DNA of 64,000 nucleotides from Pyropia yezoensis. Its lineage: Eukaryota > Rhodophyta > Bangiophyceae > Bangiales > Bangiaceae. Numbering within the stretch: position 1 is the first letter of the stretch; each line of letters starts with the position of its first letter. Below the pieces are notes generated by a model. That model had not been told where the DNA came from, did not search any database, and saw only the letters and a list, made by a program, of their open reading frames with translations. The stretch is taken from assembly GCA_009829735.1 (NCBI GenBank), contig CM020619.1:5844083-5908082 (forward strand). Direction: 5' to 3'. Shown one piece after another: positions 7,960-19,100 of this stretch. Both the position numbers and the translations under genes were made by a program.

Positions 7960-10017
7960 CCCCAGATACACGTTAAGAGGGACAGCGAGGCGCCCTTGGC
8001 CCGCGCCCTCAGGGAAAAAGACAAATGCGCGTTTGCTTTCCTCTTCCCCGTGTGCACTACCGTGCGTATCTGTTTGCTCTGCGAGCAGGCACGTAAGGCA
8101 ACAGGCATACTGTTTTGAGTCTGCGATTCTTCGGGTAACCGGTCCGTCCGTTTTGTTTTGTCGGTCGTCGCGCGGCGGGGCGCGGCGAGCCGACCCGGGG
8201 GAGCGGGCGTAAGTGCAGCGGCGCCCCGGCGGGCGCCCACCTCTGTCGGTGATCCGACGTTGCGCCACGACGACCCGCTCTCTCCCCCGGCCGTGCGTTG
8301 CGGCGCCCACGCTGGAACCTGAACGCACCGCCGCTAGGGGAGGGGGGTGCCCCCCCCCCCCCCGGCGCGTGACGGCACGCCACGCACCGCTGGGGTCGCA
8401 CCCCCCTCTCTCCCTGCCTTTGGCTGCTCTCGGCGGCCGCTTCCGGCGGCTGCGTTTGCCGCCCCTCTCCTGTCGGTCGGCGGCCGCGCGCGGGGGGCGC
8501 TGATGCGCCCACACTCGCGGCAGCGGACTGGCCCTGCACCCGTTTTGGCCTGCACCAACCGGCTCCCGTGGGGGGGCGGCTGGCTGCGGCGCGCGAGCCC
8601 CCCCGCCACTCCTTAAGCGGCGGGGGTCGGGCGTCCGCCGCCGACCAGCTGGGTCGGCAGCGTCCGTTTCTTCTCGCGCTCCCACCCGTCCCGCCCTCAA
8701 ACATCAAGTGCTGCCACGGCATCCCGGGGTCAAGCGCCCACTCATCTCACACAACCAAGCCGGAACGAGCCTTCCCCGCGGCGCCAGCCAACTGGCGCGT
8801 GCTCAACCGCCGTTGGCGGGCCCAGAGGGCGGTCTCCAAGCGGACGCGGGAGCCAACGTCGTCGTCTTCCTGGACTCACCGCTTACGCCGTGCCCGCCAA
8901 GGCGCGGGCCGCTCGTCCGGACCATCTCTGCTTGCGTCCTGTACCTTGAATTCTCGCTTCTCTCCTGTGGGGACGGCTTTGCCGTTCAACTGGCAGCTTT
9001 GGGGGTGCCAGTCTAGCCCACACGGAATAAAAAGTCACGTTACTGGCGCGTCCTGCCCCGGGCTCCCTTCCTGGTTACACTCTCGTAGTTACCCTTTCTG
9101 TGTTACCTGTCCCCTTCCCCCGAGGGATATTGACACGTGTCTGAGAGGATCGAGTTTTATATCAAATGTGGGTACCTCCACGTGGGTCGCCGACCCACAA
9201 TTTACCCACGTTTGGTACCCACGTCGCAGTTGCCGAAGCTCTCTAATGCGCTGTGACCGTTTCTCCCGTACGCCCGTTTCGCTCGCACGGCGGCATGGCT
9301 CCTGCCCTGTCTCGAACGTTAACTACTTCAGTTGTAATTTGGATGACGGAAGCTCCCCCCGCTTTCCCCGCCTCCGGTTGTGGACTGGCCGTGGGCGACG
9401 GCGACCGCGGCTGCACCGCGGCTGCCGCGGTGAGGCGCGGTGAGGCCGCTCGCACCCCCCCCCCCACCCGCCCGACGGGGAGGCCCTCGGCTCATCGGCC
9501 ACGGTGGCAGTCGCCGGTCGGCACCCCGCCGCCCCGAGGCGGTCGCCCGCGTCCCTCGCTGGTCACAAAGAAAAGGGCGCGCCCGCGGTCGGCGTCCCCC
9601 GCCACCGAGCGTCCCCCCCCCCATCACCACCACGGGCGGGCTGCGGCGGGGCGCGCGTCCCGCCTGTGGCGCCCGCTGCCCGCGGGCGCGGCCAAACGCG
9701 GCCGCTCCGCCGTGCCGCCCGCCCGTCAGAGGGACGCACCGCCGCGCCCACTCTGGGCTGACGCGCGCAGCCGCTCCTCGCCCACGTCCCCACCCCCCCG
9801 TCACGCGCGTCTCACGGTGCCTCGGCTTTTGCGTCCGCCGTTGTCCCTTCCCCCCCACGACGCTGTCCATTGCGCCGCCACCGCTCTTCCTTCCGTCCTC
9901 CAACCCCCCCCCCCCCCCCCCCCCCCACACCGTCGTTAGAAGCCCAAGCTCCTTGTTTTCTCACCTTTCCCCCCCTCGCCACCACCACCACGACCACCAC
10001 CTCCCCCCCAAAAAACG
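7960..10017. other. Intergenic; no supported gene; possible retroelement remnant at 8.7-9.25 kb
   Basis: Long frames here are GC-driven and of low complexity. Around 8780-8830 and 9168-9222 there are short perfect hairpins like those inside the LTR elements, which suggests a decayed fragment. From 9.4 kb the DNA becomes C-rich with long C runs leading into the next gene. Confidence 0.5.
9168..9222. repeat. Nested hairpin block
   Basis: An outer pair of 9-base arms, GTGGGTACC (9168-9176) and GGTACCCAC (9214-9222), encloses an inner perfect hairpin GTGGGTCG-C-CGACCCAC (9182-9198). The block is AT-richer than its surroundings. Function is unknown. Confidence 0.6.
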
Positions 10018-11334
10018 ATGAAGTCGACCAGTGGCGTTGGTGGCGGCGGGGACCACCACCTCCCCCCCACGCTGCTGCCGCTCCCCCCCCCCCACCGGCG
10101 GCGGACGCACCTCGGCGCCACCGCCCGCGCGCTGGGCCGGAGGGTGGTGGGCCTGCTGGGCGCGGCGGTGCTGTCCAGGCGGCCGCCGCCGTCGGCCACC
10201 GCCGCGGCGGCCGCCCGCCTCGCCGCGTCCGTCGCCGCCGCCGCCGCCGCCGTCACCGCCGTCACCGCCGCGGTGCTGTGGGCGGCCGCAACGGCGGGGG
10301 GATGGGCCGGCGCCGCGGGGGCGCCGGGCGGCGGCGGCGCGGTGCTGGGAGGGGGGCGGGGGGGGGCGGCTCCCGCGGTGGCCATCTCACTGCCGTCCCT
10401 GTCGGTTGCCACAGCTGGGGGTGCCGCCGCCCCTGGCGCCTCACCCCGGCTCGGCGCGGCGGGTGGGGTAGGAGGGCCGGCGTCGGCGGCGGCGGCGGCA
10501 GCGGCGGAGGCGGCGGCGGCGGCGGCGGGGGTGCCTGGGCCCGCCGCCTGGGCGGCGTGCGTGGCGGCGGCGGCGGCGCCCCGGTGGCTGGTCGGCTACG
10601 GCCTCCCCGACGGGTGGTCGCTGCTGCACGCCGCCAATGGCAGCGCCGCCGGCCCCGTGGCCGCCGCCGCCGGTGGTGGAGGCTGGCCCGGTGGTGGTGG
10701 TGGTGGTGGTGGCGCCGGCGGTGGGAGAGCGGGTGGTGGCGCCGGCGGCGGCGACGCGGCCGCCGCCGCCGCCGCCGCGGGCGGCGTCGCCGCCGCCATG
10801 CTCCGCGTCGCTGCCGCGGCGGCGGCGGCAGCCTCCCCGCACACGGCGGGCCTAACCTGGACGGCCGCCGCGCTGTACGGCCGCCCCGCCCGGGGGACGG
10901 GGGAGCCCCACTACATCCTCCTCGCCGATGGGGCGTGGCCGGTGGAGCCGCCCCCACCCACCGGCAACGACGGCAGCGGCGGCGGGGGGGGGCGCCCCCC
11001 CCCGCCCGCGCGCATCAGCGTGCTGGCACGCCCGACGGACGGCACCGCGGCCGCCGCCGCCGTCGAGGTACCCGCCGCGCCCACTGGCGGCGGCGGCGCG
11101 GCGGCGGCAGCGGCAGCAGCAGCGGCGGCAGCGGCAGCAGCAGCGGCGGCGACGCCACCGTCGTGCATGGTGGGCGTCCTCCACGGGCGCCCCCGCCCGC
11201 CGTCGGGGGCGCCCAGCTATGGCTTTCGCGGCGGCGGCGAGCCGCCGCCGGCGGGGGCGGGCGACGCGCTTGGCGCGGCGGGCCTCGCCGACGAGGTGCA
11301 CCTGCTGCTGCCGCTGCCGCCGCCTCTGCCGGGA

Positions 11335-11366
<32 letters not shown>

Positions 11367-11977
11367 TGCCGCCGATGCCCCCGCGACGGCGACGGTGGCG
11401 ACGATGACAACGACGACGACGGCGACGGCGGCTGCGGCGGCGGCGGCTGGTGCCCCCGTCGGCGGCGGCGGTGGCGGGGTTGGGGGGAGGGCGGCGGTGG
11501 CGGCCGCCGCCGGCGTCCTCCGCCGCCCAGAGCGGCTGGCCGCGGCGGTGACCGCGTTTGGGAAACTGGTGCTGGCGCCGCCGCCGGGCGCACCCGCGCT
11601 GGGCCTGCTCCTCGCCGCCAGCCGCGGGGGTGCCGGCCGGGGGCCGGCAGCCGCAGCAGACGCTGCCGGCCCGACGACGGGGGTGGGGGGCGGGGTGGTG
11701 GGGGCGACCCCCTCCCCGGCCGACGTGGCCGCCACCGCCGCCGCCGTGACGGCGGTGGTGCACGACGCGGTGGCGGCGGCGGTGGCGGCGGTGCTGGGCT
11801 CTGCCTCCGCCGCCGCGGCGGCGGCGGCGGAGCGGGGGCGGGGCGGGGGGGCCCCCTCCCCGTGGACGCCAGCGACGGCGTCTGCGTTTGTGCACAACGC
11901 CATCCGGCAGGTGGGCCCGCCGCCCGCCGACGGGGCAGCGGCCACTGCCGCCGCCGCCGCTGCCGCTGCCGCCGGCG

Positions 11978-12015
<38 letters not shown>

Positions 12016-12242
12016 GCCGCGAGGGCGGCGGCGGTGCGGTGGGCGGCGCGGCTTGTGCCCCCCGCCGAGGTGCTGTTTGTCCTTGACGCGGACGTGCGGC
12101 TCGCCGGCGGCTGGGCGGCCATTGACCGCTGCGTGCGGGCGGCGGTGCTCGACGGGCAGGCGGTGTTTCCCATTGTCGCCGCCTCCTTCCCACCGCCGCC
12201 GCCGCTGTCGCCGCTGTCGCCGCTATCATCGCTATCATCGCT

Positions 12243-12292
<50 letters not shown>

Positions 12293-13279
12293 TGCCGTCG
12301 TCGCCGGTGGGGGCGGGGGCGGCGGGGGCCGCCCCGGCGGCCGGCGGCGTGCTGCAGCCGCAGCGCGGCGGGGGGGAGGGGGGGGGCGGGGGGGGGAGGG
12401 GGGGGGCTGGGTGGCTCACCCGCAGCTACGGTGTGATGTGTGCACGGCGCTATGACTATGACGAGATGCTCTCGTGGGGCCGCCCGCAGGGGCTGTTCCG
12501 TGGATGGGGCGCAGGTACGTTTTGACGCAGGGGGTGGGTGGTGAGGGGGGGAGAGGGGTGGGGGGGGGATGGGTGCCGCAGACACGCCTGGGGACAGCCT
12601 CGTAACGCCGCCGTCGTAGGCTGGCCCCGGGAGGGGGGGTCTCAAGAGGGGAGCGGCGCTGTACTGTACCAAGGAGGGGGGGGGGGCGTCAAGAGGGGCG
12701 GCCGGCGCGTGTGTGTGGGTGGGCGAGGTTGGCCGCACGGCTAGGCGGCCGCCCCCGCCGGGTGTGCCAGTGACTGACCGCGACCGGCCGCACCATCCCC
12801 GGTGGTGGTGCCCCCGTTCTCCCCGCTGACGCCTTGGAGCCCCCCCCACCCCCCCACCCCCCCTTGCCCCCTCCCCCATCCCTCCCCCAACCGCTCCTCC
12901 CCCCTCTCCCCTCTGCCCTCGCCCCCCCCAAACAGAGGCGGACGAGCTCCACACCGCTTTCACGGCGCACCCCCACTACACGGCCTTTCGGCCGCGGGAG
13001 CCGGGCCTCGTCCACGACTGGCACCCGCCCGACGCGCCGTGCGGCGGCGGGGCGCCGCGTGCGCGCGGCACCGGCGGCGGGGGGGGGGGCGACGGCGGCG
13101 GCGGCGCGGAGCCGCCGCCGCCACTGTCGGCGGCGGCCGCCGCGTGTGCCGCCCGCCAAGCAGAGGCGGCGGGCGCCGACGCGGCGGGGGTGGCGGCGGC
13201 GGTGGCGGCAGCGGTGGCCGCGGCGGCGGCGGGGGAGGGGGGGATGCTCCGTCACCGCGTGGCTGCCATGCGATTGTAG
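10018..13279 (+). CDS. Chondroitin N-acetylgalactosaminyltransferase-like glycosyltransferase (two exons)
   Basis: Predicted Golgi glycosyltransferase of the CSGALNACT/chondroitin synthase family, which transfers a sugar from a UDP-sugar. Exons are 10018-12514 and 12936-13279, joined in phase 1 (donor GTACGT, acceptor AACAG), giving 946 residues. The conserved C-terminal part has the metal-binding DAD at residues 690-692 (LFVLDADV), then FPIVAASF, then SYGVMCARRYDYDEM. Across the splice junction comes RGWGAEADEL, followed by FRPREPGLVHDWHP. Only splicing brings these blocks together in family order, which supports the intron. Oddities: the N-terminal two thirds is dominated by Ala/Gly/Pro runs, including about 18 Ala in a row near residue 365, and the family motif WGGED reads WGAEA. 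The acceptor in an alga is unknown; sulfated galactans or glycoproteins are possible. The start was chosen as the first ATG in frame. Confidence 0.75.
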
Positions 13280-13967
13280 AAAAAAAAATAATGGGGAACG
13301 AGGGGGGGGGGTGGGTGGGGCCGCCGCCGTCGTCATTGTCGTGGCGTCGGGCATTGACACCACGTGGCCATGTCCATGGTGGTGGTGGCTGCGGGGGAGT
13401 GCCAATGGGACACCCGCCCAGGAAGCCCGGCGGCCGCCGCGGTGGTGGGGGGGGGCGGGAGAGCCCCTGCCGCGAGTGGTGCGGGTGCGTTGACCGACCG
13501 GCGGGCGTCCGGCAGCGAGACGACAGGGGCGGGACCAAGGCGCGAGAGGAGTGCTAGCAGGGACAGCGATACGATAAAGACAGCGGGCCGTCTCAAGGGC
13601 AGGCGGGCATCACGAGGACAATAGTCATAGCTATGGCGCATCGCGGGAGGGGTGCAACGGGGGCGTTCGTGACAGATACGGCACGGCGAGCCAAAACGTT
13701 GCTCTGCCGCCGAGCCTCAACCGCCCCCACCCGTGCGTGACTGCCATACACACCAGAAGGTCTCCTACGACGTGGAACGACCACATTATCAACCGGAGCA
13801 GCCCAGCGCCTGGGAGCCCATCGTATCGCGTGCTCGGCAGCAACCCTACTCAAGGGGCAACGCGCATCGGGACGGGGACAACAAAAAGGAAGAAAAAAAT
13901 AAAGCGTCATACAGGCAAACCCACGCAGCAGCTCTCGACATGGTGCTCACACCCACCCGGGGCGCGC
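13280..13967. other. Intergenic, no gene seen
   Basis: Contains G runs and short direct repeats of GTGGTGGTGG type, then more balanced DNA with A-rich stretches near 13885-13905. That stretch could hold the polyadenylation region of the minus-strand gene starting at 13968. No coding signal found. Confidence 0.5.
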
Positions 13968-15579
13968 CTACTTCTTGGCAAAGGGGTTGGGCAGCTTGAT
14001 GCCTGCCTTCTTGGCCGGCGCTGCCGCCTTGGCAGCTACCTTTTTGGCTCCCGCCTTGACCGGCGCCGCCGAGGGCGCGGCCGGAGCGGCGGCAGCGGCA
14101 CCCCGCAGCATGGCGTTGTACTTGTCGACACTCCGCGGGTCCGAGTAGGCGTTGAGCTGATCCCCGCCGCTGACGCTAAAGTCCAGCTTGAGCCCGCCAC
14201 CCGCAGACGGCACCAGGCTTGTTTGGATATCGCCCTTGGGCACGACCGCCAGCGCGGGAAGGCCCTCCACCTCCTCCATCTTGAGCGACACGCTCGCAGT
14301 GTTGAGGGCACCCGAGTAGAAAATGTCAATCTTGGGCGCCTTGTTCAGCGTCTCCTTGGGGTAAAACCGCTCGTAAAAGGCCGACTCGACAGGCGCCATG
14401 TTCATCGACACCTGGTTGTCAGCCTCAGACACGTTGATGTTGGGCGCAAGGTACCGCTTGTCCGCGGGGTAGTACTGCTCGTACAGTGCGGGGTCGGGGC
14501 CCTGAGACTCATCCGCGGCAGCCGCACCCACCTTCTTGGACACCTTCTTAACCGCCTTCTTGACGCCCGACGCATCGCCACCGGCAACGGCCGCAAGCGC
14601 CGCGCCACTCTCACTCGCCGCTTCAGCCACATCGTTCACGGCGCTCTCGACCGCCGAGCCCGCGGCGGATAGAAGTTCCGACACCTTGGGCTTGCTCGTC
14701 TGCCCCTCGGGCACGGGCACCATGTCCGCGTACCACTCGCGGGGGTCCACCTTGGGCTCGGGCGCCTCAAACTCGGTGCGCGATTGCAGCTCGTCGGGCA
14801 TGTCGGGGACGTCGCCCGTCATGCCCTCATCAAGCCACTGCTTGAAGAAGGCCTCACCGCCGGGGAAGCCACCCTTCCACTTGCCATAGCCGAGCGCTGT
14901 GAGGTTGTTATCCGCAGCATGACGCCAGCCAGACGCACGAGAAGCACGGGGTAAAACAAAAAACGTGATCACGCAGCGTAATCGAACGAGCGTTAGAGTG
15001 CTGGACACCAACACGCGGAGTCCAGAAACGGCCACAAGAAAAAGACAGCTCGAGAAGGCGCCAAGGCCAGGCAACCGTGCCATCCCGTCGCAGCATGCAA
15101 GACACCGCCCGACCGACCATTGGGTATCGACAGGGACGCCGGCCGCAGGGCCTCAAGCGAACGCCCAGCCACCGCCAAAACGTTCGCGCCAGGCACCAAC
15201 TCGACATCCCCACCCCCACCGCCTCCCCGTGCCACACCGGTCACAAGCCTCCCCCAGTGAACCCCCCCAGTCACCCCCCCCTTCACCGATTTACCCCATG
15301 TCACTCCCCACACGGCGACGAGCGAGCACCCCCGCTTCCCACCGGCCCCACCCCTCCCCTCCTGCCCCGCTCGCCCATCATGAGAATACAAAAACACAAA
15401 ACTGAGACAGATGACGCGCGGCGCTTACTCTGTCCCTTCATCGAGATGCCCGACACGGCCGGGCGCCCCGCCGCTGGCGGGGTGACCGTCGAAACGGTCA
15501 GCGGGCGGCCGCTGAGAGCGCCAGTCCGCAGGGAACCCCCCGCCGGCACAGACACGACACCCGCGACAAAGGCCGCCAT
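13968..15579 (-). CDS. Plastid-targeted protein of unknown function (two exons)
   Basis: I do not recognise the family. Proposed exons on the minus strand are 15579-15429 (ATG in GCC-free context CACC-ATG-GCGG) and 14896-13968, with donor GTAAGC and acceptor CTCACAG, phase 1 and in frame, giving 359 residues. Exon 1 is a typical plastid transit peptide rich in Ala, Ser, Thr and Arg, starting MAAFVAGVVSVPAGGS. The mature part opens GYGKWKGGFPGGEAFFKQWL. It later has two related motifs, DPALYEQYYPADKRYLAP and ESAFYERFYPKETLNKAP, and a Lys/Ala/Pro tail ending NPFAKK. A structural or linker role at the thylakoid is plausible for a red-lineage plastid but is only a guess. No Cys pair for bilin attachment is present in the mature part. 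Without splicing, the exon 2 frame runs on upstream to 15083 with a hydrophobic, non-conserved N-terminus. Confidence 0.7.
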
Positions 15580-16970
15580 GGTGAGGGGGAGTGGGGGCGC
15601 CGCGAGGCGGGTGAGCGTGGCAGGCACAGGTGAGACGCGGAGGAGGGAAGCGCGGGGGGGATGGGCAGAAAGGGGGTGAGCGGGGGAGGCGGGGTGGAAG
15701 CTGCGCGCACTGAGGACGACCGCGAGGCGATGGAGAGGGGGGGGTGTCGGCGGGGGAAGCGGCACGAGGCGGGTGGTGCGAGCAAATTTGGTACAGTAGC
15801 GCGACGGTGGCCGATGTGGGGACAGAGACGGACGGCCCCTCGCCGGAGGCGGCACCGCTCCGCACGCCTGCGCCACACACGCGCCGCGGGCCAAGCGGCG
15901 GCGGCCGGGGATTGGGTGGAGAGCTCGCGTCGATCTCGGAGGCCCCAAGCCGGCCCAGTGGGCGGTGGCTTCTCACCCATTCTAGAGCACATGAAATACA
16001 CTCAATCCGCCTCCTAATTGTTTGACACACAGGAGAACCCTGGACTTGGCATCAACACAGGGGGGCCCTCTCCAGAGTGGTCCCCCCTGAAGCCGCCATG
16101 GGGCGGGCACTGGTCATTGCTCTCTCGGCTGCGGGGGCCACTGTCTGCTAGCCACAGCCCACGCACGTGGCCGCCGTCGGGGCCGCCACGCCGGCGACGC
16201 TTCCTCCCCACTGCGGCGCTTCCTCCCCACGGGGCGGCTCGTCGTGGAGGGGGAGCCACTCCCGACCAGTCATGCGCGGTGGTCCCCGCCGTGGGGGGAC
16301 GGCGGCCCCTGCGTGCCCCCCCCCCGTCAGTCACATCGGCCCCTCCACTCGGAACGACGGTGGGCCGCTCGTGGGCGGCCGTCTCCCCCGGTCGCCTCCA
16401 TGACGGATGGCCCTCTATCGTTCCCCCTTTCCTCCCACTGGAGGGGGTGTCTCGTGGCGGTGGTCGCGTCAGCGGGGCGCAGGGGGGGCGTGGCGATGAT
16501 GGTGGGGGGGGAGGGGGCCGGGGAGCGGGGGCGTGGTTTGCCTAGTCGTCCCCCCCCCGCCCGCTCTGATGGGAGTCCTCAAAGGCTGCTGCCGCTTCCC
16601 ACAACCAGGGTGGCTTGCCGACAGCGGGTTACAGACGCCGACGCATTACCCACACTACCTAGTCCCCTTTGCAATAGCACGGGTGCTCCACCCTTTTGCT
16701 CCCCCGTGTTCCAACCTCTTTGGCTCCCCCTTGAACTGCTCCGCGCCGTGGGACGCTCGAGCAGCCCCCGCGCCGCGTTCAACCTGCTCCTGACAAGTGT
16801 CGTAGCGGTGGGCCTTCTCACCTCTTCCCCCGGCACGCCAGCTCGGGGCTCCCACTTCGATACCCCCCCGACAGGAGCAGGCGGTGGTGACCTACCGGAG
16901 AGAGACCATCCCTACCCACCTGCCGCCGCGCTCCCCGCCGTCCTCCCCCCCCCTTCCCCCCCGCGCCGCC
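15580..16970. other. Intergenic between divergent genes, no supported gene
   Basis: Separates the plastid protein gene (minus) from the membrane protein gene (plus), so it should contain both promoters. Several long frames overlap here but all are low-complexity Pro/Arg/Gly products on both strands. No clear core promoter motif was identified. Confidence 0.5.
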
Positions 16971-17465
16971 ATGACAACCCCGTACGCTCACTCGGCCGAC
17001 GGGGGCGCCCTCAAGACCACCCTCCACCTGGCTCACCTGGCTGCCGCCGCCGCCTACACTACCGTCATGGCCATTGACTGTGCCGCGGCGATCAAGACGG
17101 GCGGCGGGTGGCCCCTCTACTTCCTCGCCGTCGGCACGGTCGGCACGTCGATGGCGTCCTCGTTGGTCTTTGCGGTCGTCAAGGGCGCCGTCGTGACGCT
17201 GGGCTGGGCAGAGCTCCCTACAGTTACCGTCGCGGCGTTGTGGTGGTCCATCGGCTTTGTGTGCGTGGCGACAAAGGGGCCGCCCCCGTCGGTGCGCATT
17301 GGCGCGGCGGCCGCCGCGGGGGTGGTGTGGGTGCTGCTGGGCGCCGTGCTGCACGACCGGGTGGTGGCAAGGCGGGAGAGCGCCAAGCGGCTGGGGGCGG
17401 GAGGGGAGACGGGAGGGGGGGGAGTTCGGCTGGCACCAGATGCAGATGTGGAGGCCGTGGCGTGA
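16971..17465 (+). CDS. Small multi-pass membrane protein, unknown function
   Basis: A 164-residue protein from the ATG at 16971 (context GCC-GCC-ATG-ACA). The frame is open upstream to 16884 but that part is Pro-rich and I take it as leader. Four hydrophobic segments are visible: about residues 17-41 (HLAHLAAAAAYTTVMAIDCA), 46-72 (WPLYFLAVGTVGTSMASSLV), 79-98 (VTVAALWWSIGFVCVA) and 107-126 (IGAAAAAGVVWVLLGAVL). The C-terminus is short, Gly-rich and probably cytosolic. The spacing of hydrophobic helices and the lack of low-complexity runs argue that it is a real gene. No family motif recognised. Confidence 0.6.
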   Translation: MTTPYAHSADGGALKTTLHLAHLAAAAAYTTVMAIDCAAAIKTGGGWPLYFLAVGTVGTSMASSLVFAVVKGAVVTLGWAELPTVTVAALWWSIGFVCVATKGPPPSVRIGAAAAAGVVWVLLGAVLHDRVVARRESAKRLGAGGETGGGGVRLAPDADVEAVA

Positions 17466-17894
17466 GCACGGGAGATGTAGGCAGGGCGAGGGGAACGAGG
17501 AGGGGGGGGCAGGGCGGAGATGGCCTAGCTGAGGTGTTCATGAGAGAAGGTTGGACAAGGAGATACACGTACAAAACAGTAGCTGTAGAGGGCTTCTGTG
17601 TGCGGCGTGGCCTCGTGGGGAGCAAAACGGCCGCAGCGAGGCGGACCGCTCTGTGCGGGTGCACACCCATTTCCCGCTGAGCACGGCCGCTGTGTCCCCC
17701 CCCGCGGGTCCCACCGTCGGCCGCCGCGCCCTCACGCCGGCACTACCCAACTTCCCGCGCCGCCCTGAGTGCCCAGTCCGCACCATCCCACCTTGCCCGC
17801 AGACCACGTCGTTCCCCCGTACCGCGAGGCCCGTGCCTCGTGTGAATCTTTCTTTTTTTGCCCCCGTCTTTTGAGTGATGGACCTTCCCCCCTC
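17466..17894. other. Intergenic, no gene seen
   Basis: Short stretch between the plus-strand membrane protein gene and the 3' side of the minus-strand hypothetical gene. Mixed-composition DNA with C runs; nothing recognisable. Confidence 0.4.
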
Positions 17895-19100
17895 TCACGG
17901 GCGGCGCCTCCGCCTCCTCTCCCTCCCACGAACCAGAGGCGGCGGGCTCTCCGCGGGGTGGTCCATCATCACGCTCATCGGGCTGGTGGCGCCCCCCGCC
18001 GCGGCCTTGCCCCTCCTCCCCACCGGCGGGGTCGCCACGCCGTCGCCGTACCTCCGCCTCTCATCCCCCCCTCCGACGAGCGCGTCTGCGTCGCCCCCGC
18101 CGTCGTCGCCATGAACACTTCCCGCCCCCACCGACGCCGCCTCCACCGTCCCGGGCGCCCCCCCTCCCGCAGCCGCGACACCGCCGTGATGACGTGTGGC
18201 ACGCCCGCCGCCGGGCGGGCAGAGGCCGTCGCGAAAGACCCCCAGCTCGGCCCACAGCGACACTGTGTCGGCCCGCGCCCAGCGGGTGCCAAACAGTCGC
18301 CGCCGGCCGGCGGGGCCGCCCCCCACCGACGCGCGCGCCCAGTCGATCGCCGCCGCCAGCGCGGCCGCCAGGGCTGCTGTTTCGGCAGTCGCCGCCGCCG
18401 CCACCACCGCCGGCGCCGCCCCATCCGACACCGACGCAGTCGTGGCGGTGCCGGCGGTCGAGGTCATTGCGAGGCCGCCGCCACCCCCACCAACGCTGCC
18501 ACTGTCGCCGCCGCCACCACCGTCGGTCGACCAGGCGGCAACATTGCGGAGGAAGAGGAGTGGCCGGGAGGTCAGCATCACGTAGGCGGGCAAGGCGTCG
18601 TCGCAATCCTTGTAATTGTCGCGCGGGGGGTCGTGCTTGTCACTGGCGGTCGCGGCTGCACCGGGACCTGCGGCAGCACTGCCGTCGCCTACGGTATGGG
18701 ATGGGGACGGCGGCGGTGGCCGGGTCGCCGCGACCGCGAGCGCGCGGCCGTCCCCCCCCGCAACGGCGGCGGTGTACTCGAGCACCTGCCGGACGGCGCG
18801 GGAGAGCGCCGCGGCCGGAGACAGGATGTCGGCGTAGGCGGCGGCGGCGGGGCGGAGCCAGGCGGCGGCCGCCGCGGGCAGTGGCAGCACCACCGAGGAC
18901 GGCAGAGCGGCGGCAGCGGCGGCGGCTTGGGCGGCGGCCGCCGCCGTGGGTGGTCCCGGACCCGGGAGGCACCCGCAGCGGGTGGTGCCCCGACCACTGT
19001 CGGCGTCACGGACGGAGGAGGCATTGATGGTGGCCATGGTGCAAAAGATGGTCATGCACACGGGGACGGGGGGAGGGGGGACGGGTCTGACCAGAAACAT
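17895..19100 (-). CDS. Hypothetical protein, possibly secreted or membrane-anchored; 3' end uncertain
   Basis: Low-confidence gene. The frame is open from 20285, but the upstream 395 codons look like non-coding GC-rich translation; I prefer the Met at 19100 (MFLVRPVPPPPVPVCMTIFC), which gives a hydrophobic N-terminus. The most protein-like segment is near 18530-18625 (RDNYKDCDDALPAYVMLT, then RPLLFLRNVAAW) with another near 18220-18360 (DWARASVGG, then TRWARADTVSLWAELGVF). The rest is Ala/Gly/Thr repeats. The frame ends in an Arg run at 17895 that looks like intron translation; a possible donor GTTCGT lies near 17935, but I found no convincing next exon. The family is unknown. Confidence 0.35.
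   Translation of the reverse strand: MFLVRPVPPPPVPVCMTIFCTMATINASSVRDADSGRGTTRCGCLPGPGPPTAAAAAQAAAAAAALPSSVVLPLPAAAAAWLRPAAAAYADILSPAAALSRAVRQVLEYTAAVAGGDGRALAVAATRPPPPSPSHTVGDGSAAAGPGAAATASDKHDPPRDNYKDCDDALPAYVMLTSRPLLFLRNVAAWSTDGGGGGDSGSVGGGGGGLAMTSTAGTATTASVSDGAAPAVVAAAATAETAALAAALAAAIDWARASVGGGPAGRRRLFGTRWARADTVSLWAELGVFRDGLCPPGGGRATRHHGGVAAAGGGAPGTVEAASVGAGSVHGDDGGGDADALVGGGDERRRYGDGVATPPVGRRGKAAAGGATSPMSVMMDHPAESPPPLVRGRERRRRRRP

Noticed and set aside
7654..8700. 348-codon minus-strand frame
   Set aside because: Arg/Gly/Pro-rich with no family feature and it overlaps the right half of the element 1 LTR.
10031..12419. Several frames of 150-400 codons on both strands under the glycosyltransferase gene
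   Set aside because: They are Arg/Pro/Gly translations of the same GC repeats; only the 10018 frame carries the conserved glycosyltransferase blocks.
16018..17077. Long plus-strand frames before the 4-TM protein gene
   Set aside because: Pro/Arg/Gly-rich with no conserved block; treated as upstream region.
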